Below are positions 1 through 5,061 of a stretch of 6,082 nt of DNA, in pieces. The stretch comes from an uncultured Bacilli bacterium (GTDB taxonomy: Bacteria; Bacillota_I; Bacilli_A; RFN20; CAG-288): positions 1-6,082 of the forward strand of contig CAKUXT010000125.1 in assembly GCA_934700375.1 (NCBI GenBank), written 5' to 3'. The position numbers and the translations under genes are program-made. The notes under the pieces are model-generated. The model was not told the origin of the DNA and ran no database searches. It saw nothing but the letters and a program-made list of their open reading frames with translations. How positions within the stretch are numbered: position 1 is the stretch's first letter; each line of letters opens with the position of its first letter.

Positions 1-2
1 GC

Positions 3-311
3 ATGGGGAAGATGAAAGAGTCTGTCTTTGCCTTTATTCCTTTCCCTTTCTGCATCTGGACATTCTTTTCTTTCTATTATCCGAAAGATGTACAGAAACA
101 TACTGGACTTCTTTTCCTTTCTATCGCTTCCCGTTTCATCTGCAACCTGATTTCGATGCTTGTTCCTGCTTTGATCTGGAAGTTTGTTCCTTCCTTCTAT
201 AATTCGATTTCCGGTTATTGGATTTTACTCCCTTTCATTGAAATTATGCTAACATATATTGCTTATACAGCGACTAACATATTGGAAAAGAAAGAAGACG
301 AAGGTAAATGA
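3..311 (+). CDS. atpI: AtpI-like small membrane protein at the head of the ATP synthase operon, possibly 5'-truncated
   Basis: Encodes 102 residues from the first visible ATG. Three hydrophobic segments are visible at about residues 7-25, 34-59 and 68-91, followed by a charged tail rich in Lys and Glu. AtpI proteins are usually about 120-130 residues with four membrane helices and precede atpB; they are thought to assist c-ring assembly or Mg2+ supply. Sequence similarity I can recognise is weak: the arrangement of the last two helices, with Arg44 at the start of one, resembles AtpI. The call therefore rests mainly on position, size and topology. The ATG at base 3 is too close to the window edge to show a ribosome binding site, and a second ATG lies at base 12. 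One helix seems to be missing, so the true start may lie upstream. The stop codon overlaps the atpB start (ATGA), implying co-translation. Confidence 0.6.
   Translation: MGKMKESVFAFIPFPFCIWTFFSFYYPKDVQKHTGLLFLSIASRFICNLISMLVPALIWKFVPSFYNSISGYWILLPFIEIMLTYIAYTATNILEKKEDEGK
308..311 (+). other. ATGA stop/start overlap coupling atpI and atpB
   Basis: The TGA stop of the atpI-like gene (309-311) and the ATG of atpB (308-310) share bases. Such overlaps usually mean that ribosomes ending the first gene restart on the second. The nearby GAAGG at 300-304 is too close to the ATG to be a strong independent site. Confidence 0.85.
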
Positions 312-1162
312 GAACGTTAAGCGGCATCAACTTTGGCAATCTTCTCAATCCTGAATTCCCTAAAATGATTTCAGCGGAGTTCATCACCAGCATGATCGTC
401 ATGCTTCTGGTGATCATCTTTTCCTTTGTCGTTTATTTCAAGCTGAAAAAAACAGATCCTTTTGAAAAGCCAAAAGGAATTGTCAATATTGCTGAAATCA
501 TCGTGGGGTTCGGTGATGAAAGAGTGAATGAACTGATGGGCTGTCCTAAGTATTTCTCGAACTTTGCAGGATACATCATTCCATTATGTGCCTATATTTT
601 CTTAGGATTCTTTATCGGCATGATCGGATTTCCGAACTTCATTGTCTTAGGAAAAAAAGCAGATGGTTATCTTTTGAACGAAACAACCCGCTTCTCTGCT
701 TTGCCTTCCCCCTTCACCAATCTTACTTTCACATTGTTGATTGGCATGATCACTGTCATTTTGATTGAAGCCACGAAACTGAGAACCCAGAAATGGAAAT
801 ATGTCAATCAGTTCATCTTCACGTTTCCTCCTCTGCTTCCGCTTGCCACCAACCTTGTTCCGATGTTGTCTTTAGGCATCCGTCTTTTCGGTAATGCCTT
901 TGCCGGTTTCTGCATTATGACATTGCTCTATCAATCCTTCTATGCGATGTTGAATCATTTTGGCTTGATTCTTGCACCGATGATCATGCCCTTCCTCCAC
1001 GCCTACTTCGATCTATTCAGCGGTTTTATACAAACGATAGTTTTCGTTATGATTACGATGATGGACATCGCTCAAGGCGCTCCGGAAGAGGAAGCGAACG
1101 AAACTATTGCAAAAGCTGTTGATATGCGTAATTCCGTTGCAAGAAAAGCCGAACAAGAATAA
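308..1162 (+). CDS. atpB: F1Fo ATP synthase subunit a (Fo stator, ion channel)
   Basis: 284 residues, a multi-spanning membrane protein forming the two ion half-channels against the c-ring. The family signature is clear: LSLGIRLFGNAFAG at residues 187-200, with the essential stator Arg at 192 (E. coli Arg210) and Asn196. The final helix carries Gln242 in SGFIQTIVF, matching E. coli Gln252. Hydrophobic segments lie at about 26-46, 85-108, 138-156, 179-212 and 215-256. Oddities: the position of E. coli Glu219 is Phe201, and the position of His245 appears to be Asp235. A charged tail of about 27 residues follows the last helix. The start is chosen because ATG 308 overlaps the upstream stop; the only Shine-Dalgarno-like sequence is GAAGG three bases away, so translational coupling is likely. 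Identity is certain from the Arg motif and operon position. Confidence 0.97.
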   Translation: MRTLSGINFGNLLNPEFPKMISAEFITSMIVMLLVIIFSFVVYFKLKKTDPFEKPKGIVNIAEIIVGFGDERVNELMGCPKYFSNFAGYIIPLCAYIFLGFFIGMIGFPNFIVLGKKADGYLLNETTRFSALPSPFTNLTFTLLIGMITVILIEATKLRTQKWKYVNQFIFTFPPLLPLATNLVPMLSLGIRLFGNAFAGFCIMTLLYQSFYAMLNHFGLILAPMIMPFLHAYFDLFSGFIQTIVFVMITMMDIAQGAPEEEANETIAKAVDMRNSVARKAEQE

Positions 1163-1164
1163 AT

Positions 1165-1173
1165 AAAAGGAGG
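1165..1173 (+). promoter_or_regulatory. Strong Shine-Dalgarno site of atpE
   Basis: AAAAGGAGG lies eight bases before the atpE ATG at 1182 and fixes that start. It is among the strongest sites in the window, which fits the need for many copies of subunit c per enzyme. Confidence 0.9.
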
Positions 1174-1181
1174 CTGACTTT

Positions 1182-1478
1182 ATGAATTTCTTACAGTCGT
1201 TTATTACTTTGGCTGAAACAGCAGCAGATAATGTATTTACTGCTGCACAGGGACTTTACATTGGTATTGGTCTTATCCTTATCGGTATGTCCATGTCTTC
1301 TATTGCTGAAGGTATTGTCTGCGCTGCCGCTTTAAAAGGCATGGCCAGAAACCCTGAAGCATCCAAGAACCTGAGATCCAGCATGATTTTGGCTGTTTCT
1401 CTTTGCGAAACTGTCGCTATTTACGGACTTGTTCTCGCAATTCTTCTCATCTTCGTCAAGAGTCCTTCTTCTTTCTAA
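1182..1478 (+). CDS. atpE: F1Fo ATP synthase subunit c (rotor ring proteolipid)
   Basis: 98 residues forming a two-helix hairpin that oligomerises into the rotating ring. Helix 1 spans about residues 22-52, the polar loop is ARNPEA at 55-60, and helix 2 spans about 67-92. The ion-binding carboxylate is Glu76 in SLCETVAIYGLV, equivalent to Glu65 of Ilyobacter tartaricus, with Thr77 at its Ser66 and Tyr81 at its Tyr70. Gap-free alignment between loop and helices places Glu43 at the I. tartaricus Gln32 position, giving two carboxylates at the site as in Fusobacterium nucleatum. The usual helix-1 GxGxGxG motif is replaced by Met36, Met38, Ser40 and Ala42. The N-terminus is about 11 residues longer than in I. 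tartaricus. The strong upstream Shine-Dalgarno supports Met1. Ion specificity (Na+ or H+) is inferred only; identity as subunit c is firm. Confidence 0.96.
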   Translation: MNFLQSFITLAETAADNVFTAAQGLYIGIGLILIGMSMSSIAEGIVCAAALKGMARNPEASKNLRSSMILAVSLCETVAIYGLVLAILLIFVKSPSSF

Positions 1479-1486
1479 GGAACAAT

Positions 1487-1492
1487 AGAGGA
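1487..1492 (+). promoter_or_regulatory. Moderate Shine-Dalgarno site of atpF
   Basis: AGAGGA lies a few bases before the atpF ATG at 1497. It is shorter than the atpE site and closely spaced. It supports the start that includes the lipoprotein signal peptide. Confidence 0.7.
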
Positions 1493-1496
1493 TCAA

Positions 1497-2111
1497 ATGA
1501 AGAACAAGAAGCTAACATGGGCTTCTTTATCCTCTCTGCTCGTTTTTGCCCTTACCTCATGTGACACAAAACAGGCTGCTGACAACATTTCAGGACCTGT
1601 GGAAGATACGATTGAAAATGTTCTTCCTAATCTCTACGTCGCCTTGGCTCAGTTAGGCGCTTTCCTTGTCATGGTCTTTGTCTTCTTCAAGTTCTGCTAT
1701 AAGCCGATCAAGAAAAGACTGCAGCTTCGCGCTGATCATGTCAAACAGAACGTGGATGAGGCAAGAGAAAAGAATCTCGAAGCAGACAGAAACAAAGAAG
1801 TCTCTGAAATGAACATCAAAGACAGTCATGTCCAAGCGGACAAGATTGTTTCTGATGCGAAAAAGACGGCTGAAAAGACCAGTCAGGCCATCATTGAAAA
1901 AGCGAATGAAAGAGCGGAACAGATTCGTCTTCAGGGTGAAAAGGATGCTCTTGAAAAGCAGAAAGAAGTCGAAAGAAAAGCACATGATGAAATCGTCTCT
2001 ACGGCCATTGCTGCTTCCAAGGAAATCTTAGGAAGAGAACTGACCAGAGAAGACAACAATAAAGTCATCGATGACTTTATCGATAAGATGAAGGAAAAAG
2101 AAGAAAAATGA
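1497..2111 (+). CDS. atpF: F1Fo ATP synthase subunit b, predicted lipoprotein form (peripheral stalk)
   Basis: 204 residues, longer than the usual 160-170. It starts with a lipoprotein signal: Lys-rich residues 1-5, a hydrophobic core at about 6-18, and lipobox LTSC at 19-22 with Cys22 as the likely lipidation site. An extracellular linker (about 23-45) follows, then a membrane helix at about 46-67, then a long charged helix (about 69-180) rich in Lys, Glu and Ala typical of the b-dimer coiled coil. The C-terminal part (STAIAASKEILGRELTRED, 168-186) matches the family's delta-binding end. Subunit b dimers connect subunit a to delta and alpha, resisting rotor torque. A lipoprotein b subunit is known from Mycoplasma pneumoniae. 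The stop overlaps the atpH start by four bases. The lipoprotein call depends on Met1 at 1497, which has a reasonable ribosome binding site. Confidence 0.95.
   Translation: MKNKKLTWASLSSLLVFALTSCDTKQAADNISGPVEDTIENVLPNLYVALAQLGAFLVMVFVFFKFCYKPIKKRLQLRADHVKQNVDEAREKNLEADRNKEVSEMNIKDSHVQADKIVSDAKKTAEKTSQAIIEKANERAEQIRLQGEKDALEKQKEVERKAHDEIVSTAIAASKEILGRELTREDNNKVIDDFIDKMKEKEEK
2108..2111 (+). other. ATGA stop/start overlap coupling atpF and atpH
   Basis: The atpH ATG (2108-2110) overlaps the atpF TGA (2109-2111). The nearest purine-rich site, AAGGA at 2091-2095, is 12 bases from the ATG, so translation of delta probably depends largely on ribosomes finishing atpF. Confidence 0.85.
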
Positions 2112-2656
2112 TCGATAAGAATCTTCTTAAAAGCTATGCGTTAGCTCTTTACTCTGTAGCGAAAGAAAAGAATCAGGTAGAAGAATATCTCTCTGACCTT
2201 CTTTTCCTTTGCGAAATATTCAAAAGAGATGAAAAACTGTCCAAGTTCCTTTCTTCTCCGATGATTGAGAAAAAGGACAAAGACAGGCTTTTGGAAGAGA
2301 ACATCAAAGATCATATCCATCTGCCTGTATTCGCATTCCTCAATGTTCTCATTCGAAGAAAAGCAATACGCTATCTTCCTGAGATCAAATGGGAATACAG
2401 ACACCACTTCAACAAAGAAAACGGCATACTGGAAGGAAGAATCTATACGCCGTTTGAACTCGATGAGGCTACTGTCAGCAAAGTGACAGATATCTTCTCA
2501 AAAAAATACAAGAAGCAGGTCGTCTTCAAGGTGATCCTTGATAAGAGAGTCATCGCAGGCATGCGAATCTATGTGGATGATACGTTGTACGATTATTCTA
2601 TTGATACCAAACTCAATCAGGTGAGAGATGCTCTCCTGATCGATAAAGATAGGTGA
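2108..2656 (+). CDS. atpH: F1Fo ATP synthase subunit delta (OSCP family)
   Basis: 182 residues, the normal length for the family. Delta sits on top of the alpha3beta3 head and joins it to the b dimer. The N-terminal helical domain (about 1-105) begins with LLKSYALALYSVAKE and contains the conserved FLSSPMIEKKDK stretch at 47-58. The C-terminal domain (about 106-182) contains the family's closing motif: a hydrophobic strand around VVFKVILDKRVIAGMRIYVDD (138-158), then DYSIDTKLNQVRDAL (162-176). The Gly-Gly commonly found before this last strand is Ala150-Gly151 here, a small deviation. The gene is coupled to atpF by a four-base overlap and ends 13 bases before atpA. No membrane segment is present, in keeping with a cytoplasmic peripheral subunit. 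Confidence 0.95.
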   Translation: MIDKNLLKSYALALYSVAKEKNQVEEYLSDLLFLCEIFKRDEKLSKFLSSPMIEKKDKDRLLEENIKDHIHLPVFAFLNVLIRRKAIRYLPEIKWEYRHHFNKENGILEGRIYTPFELDEATVSKVTDIFSKKYKKQVVFKVILDKRVIAGMRIYVDDTLYDYSIDTKLNQVRDALLIDKDR

Positions 2657-2665
2657 GAAAGGAGA
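2657..2665 (+). promoter_or_regulatory. Strong Shine-Dalgarno site of atpA
   Basis: GAAAGGAGA lies in the 13-base gap after atpH, with GGAG ending five bases before the atpA ATG at 2670. It gives alpha its own efficient initiation, consistent with three copies per enzyme. Confidence 0.85.
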
Positions 2666-2669
2666 CAAT

Positions 2670-4169
2670 ATGGCAGATATCGATTCCATCAGCAATCTCA
2701 TTCAGAAAGAGATCAATAATTACGAAAACAAAATCGAGACCAGCAATGTCGGTACTGTTGTCAGTGTCGGTGATGGCATCGCAACCATCTATGGCTTAGA
2801 CAAAGCGATGTATGGAGAACTTTTATCGTTCCCTCATAACGTCTACGGCATGGTCATGAACTTAAATGAAGATTCTGTCGGCTGTGTCCTTTTAGGAAAA
2901 GACACCTCCATTTATGAAGGAGATCCTGTCAGACTGACAGGAAGAGTCGTTTCCGTTCCTGTCGGTGATGCGCTGTTAGGAAGAGTCGTCTCCTCCTTAG
3001 GACAGCCGATTGACGGAAACGGTGAAATCAAAACAACCGAAGAGGCTCCGATTGAATCTCCTGCCCCCTCTATCATGTCAAGACAGAGCGTCTGTGAACC
3101 GCTTGAGACAGGCATCAAGGCACTCGACTCTATGATTCCAATCGGAAAAGGACAAAGAGAATTGATCATCGGCGACAGACAGACTGGAAAAACCGCGATT
3201 GCCATCGATACCATCATCAACCAAAAAGGAAAAGATGTCATCTGCGTCTACTGCGCAATCGGTCAGAAGAACTCCACTATCGCTCAGATTGTCAGCAAAC
3301 TGAAAGAACATGGTGCAATGGACTACACTGTCATTGTCAACGCCAGTGCAAGCGAAGCTGCTCCGATGCTTTATATCGCTCCTTACAGCGCTACGACCAT
3401 GGCTGAATATTGGGCAAAGAGAGGCAAGGATGTCCTTGTTGTCTATGATGATTTATCTAAACACGCAGTCAGCTATCGTGCCTTATCCCTTCTTCTGAAG
3501 CGTTCTCCAGGAAGAGAAGCTTATCCTGGCGATATCTTCTATCTCCATTCCAGACTTCTTGAAAGAGCATGCCGTCTTAATGATAAGTTAGGAGGTGGTT
3601 CTATCACCGCTCTTCCGATTGTCGAGACACAGGCTGGGGATATCTCCGCTTATATTCCGACAAACGTCATCTCCATCACCGATGGTCAGATCTTCTTGAC
3701 GACAGACCTGTTCAACTCCGGTCAGAGACCGGCTGTCGACAGCGGTCTTTCCGTTTCCCGTGTCGGCTCTTCCGCACAGATCAAGGCGATGAAGAAAGTT
3801 TCTTCCTCTTTGAAGATCGAATTGGCCAACTACAATGAAATGCTCGACTTCTCCCGTTTCGGATCCGATTTGGATCAGACAACAAAGAATATTCTCACAC
3901 ATGGTGCTGTCTTGATGGAAGTCTTAAGACAGAAGCAGTATTCAACGCTCAGCATGGGAGATGAGATTGTCGATATCTATGTTGCTCAGTCCAAACTGAT
4001 CGACGATGTTCCGATTGAGAAGATTCAGGATGTCTTAGAGAAGATCAGAGACAATCTCCACTCCTCTCATCCGGAAGTCTTTGATGAAATCAAGAATACA
4101 AAACAGCTCTCTGATGAAAAGAAGGCTGTGATCGATTCTGTTACGAAAGCTGTAAAAGAAGGATTGTAA
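2670..4169 (+). CDS. atpA: F1Fo ATP synthase subunit alpha
   Basis: 499 residues, complete and of normal length (Bacillus PS3 alpha is about 502). Alpha carries the non-catalytic nucleotide sites and supplies the arginine finger to the catalytic sites on beta. An N-terminal beta-barrel (about 25-92) is followed by the nucleotide-binding domain with Walker A GDRQTGKT at 168-175 (Lys174), the CAIGQK segment at 195-200, and Walker B VLVVYDD at 255-261. The family signature PAVDSGLSVSRVGSSAQ (354-370) includes Arg364, the arginine finger. The helical C-terminal domain (about 370-499) contains EVLRQKQYSTLSMGDEI. All key residues are intact, so a working subunit is expected. It lies 13 bases after atpH and 8 bases before atpG. 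Identity is certain. Confidence 0.99.
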   Translation: MADIDSISNLIQKEINNYENKIETSNVGTVVSVGDGIATIYGLDKAMYGELLSFPHNVYGMVMNLNEDSVGCVLLGKDTSIYEGDPVRLTGRVVSVPVGDALLGRVVSSLGQPIDGNGEIKTTEEAPIESPAPSIMSRQSVCEPLETGIKALDSMIPIGKGQRELIIGDRQTGKTAIAIDTIINQKGKDVICVYCAIGQKNSTIAQIVSKLKEHGAMDYTVIVNASASEAAPMLYIAPYSATTMAEYWAKRGKDVLVVYDDLSKHAVSYRALSLLLKRSPGREAYPGDIFYLHSRLLERACRLNDKLGGGSITALPIVETQAGDISAYIPTNVISITDGQIFLTTDLFNSGQRPAVDSGLSVSRVGSSAQIKAMKKVSSSLKIELANYNEMLDFSRFGSDLDQTTKNILTHGAVLMEVLRQKQYSTLSMGDEIVDIYVAQSKLIDDVPIEKIQDVLEKIRDNLHSSHPEVFDEIKNTKQLSDEKKAVIDSVTKAVKEGL

Positions 4170-4177
4170 ATTAAGCG

Positions 4178-5050
4178 ATGCCAGAGTCTTTAATCAATAC
4201 AAAGAGAAGAATCAATACCATCAAATCCACGGAAAAAATCACCAAGGCGATGAAGCTGGTCGCTTCCGTGAAGTATCAGAGATGGAGAAAGTACTATGAG
4301 GACAACAAGCCTTATACAGGCGGACTGAAATCCGTTTTGGATGAGGTGCTCTCTCATACGGATTTCAAGTCCCTGGAAGATTCTTTGTATTTTAAAGAAA
4401 GAGAAGGAAAGAAGGCGCTTTATATCGTCTTCACTTCTACACTTGGATTGTGCGGCGCTTATAACTACTCCTTGTTCAAGACACTTGATCCTCTTCTTAA
4501 GCCTGGCGATGAAATCATCGTAATCGGACAGAAGGCTTTGATTCATTACAAGGACAAAGGATATACGTTGGTCGAAGACTTTGCTTCTTTGATGGACAAT
4601 TATTCCTACTCTAAAGTAAGAAGGCTTCGTCATATCATATTCCAAAAGTATCAGACTGGCGAATATTCATCCATAAATCTTGTTTATACACATTATAAGA
4701 ACTCAATGACATTCCTTCCGACTGTTGAAAAGATTGCTCCGCTTGACATCACCTCGTTCCAGACAGAAAAGAACGACTATGGATTTGAGCCGATCTACGA
4801 AAGCAGCAAGGAAGAGGTCATCAATATGCTCATCCCTCATTATCTGGATTCGCTTCTCTACAATCGCTTCATCGAATCGGAGCTCTCGGAGCTTGCAAGT
4901 CGCAGAAATGCGATGGAAGCCGCGACCGATTCTGCTGATAAGCTCGTCTCTCAGCTTACCATTCAGTACAACAAATCCAGACAGAATGCGATCACGCAGG
5001 AGATTACGGAAGTCGTTGCCGGTGCTACAGCCGGAAAGAAAGAAGAATAG
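4178..5050 (+). CDS. atpG: F1Fo ATP synthase subunit gamma (central rotor shaft)
   Basis: 290 residues, the normal length. Gamma forms the coiled-coil shaft that rotates inside alpha3beta3 and connects to the c-ring. The N-terminal helix carries the family motif TKRRINTIKSTEKITKAMKL (8-27). The Rossmann-like middle domain contains TSTLGLCGAYN (86-96), where most relatives have TSDRGLCG. The C-terminal helix carries the signature ASRRNAMEAATDSADKL (240-256) and SRQNAITQEITEVVAGA (267-283). The gene begins 8 bases after atpA, and no good Shine-Dalgarno precedes the ATG: the nearest is AAGGA at 4159-4163, 14 bases away within the end of atpA. Weak initiation fits the single gamma copy per enzyme. 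The start is supported by the match of the N-terminal helix to the family. Confidence 0.98.
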   Translation: MPESLINTKRRINTIKSTEKITKAMKLVASVKYQRWRKYYEDNKPYTGGLKSVLDEVLSHTDFKSLEDSLYFKEREGKKALYIVFTSTLGLCGAYNYSLFKTLDPLLKPGDEIIVIGQKALIHYKDKGYTLVEDFASLMDNYSYSKVRRLRHIIFQKYQTGEYSSINLVYTHYKNSMTFLPTVEKIAPLDITSFQTEKNDYGFEPIYESSKEEVINMLIPHYLDSLLYNRFIESELSELASRRNAMEAATDSADKLVSQLTIQYNKSRQNAITQEITEVVAGATAGKKEE

Positions 5051-5056
5051 GAGGTG
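5049..5056 (+). promoter_or_regulatory. Strong Shine-Dalgarno site of atpD overlapping the atpG stop
   Basis: AGGAGGTG is a near-perfect match to the 16S rRNA 3' end. Its AGGAGG core ends seven bases before the atpD ATG at 5062. The first two bases belong to the TAG stop of atpG. It fixes the atpD start and suggests strong beta translation. Confidence 0.92.
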
Positions 5057-5061
5057 CTTCT

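Noticed and set aside
1163..1181. Possible regulatory element or terminator in the atpB-atpE gap
   Set aside because: The gap is only 19 bases and is filled by the Shine-Dalgarno site. No hairpin followed by a T-run is present here or in the other junctions.
1653..1985. Minus-strand frame rich in Phe and Leu opposite atpF
   Set aside because: Phe/Leu richness is what the reverse strand of a Lys/Glu-rich coiled coil gives. It is not evidence of a membrane protein.
1740..2108. Purine-rich, repeat-like stretch in atpF
   Set aside because: The repeated GAA/AAG content comes from Lys and Glu codons of the b-subunit helix. No exact repeat unit is seen.
4190..4645. Minus-strand open frame of 151 codons
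   Set aside because: It is antisense to atpG, whose N-terminal signature is clear. It has no family resemblance and no separate ribosome binding context.
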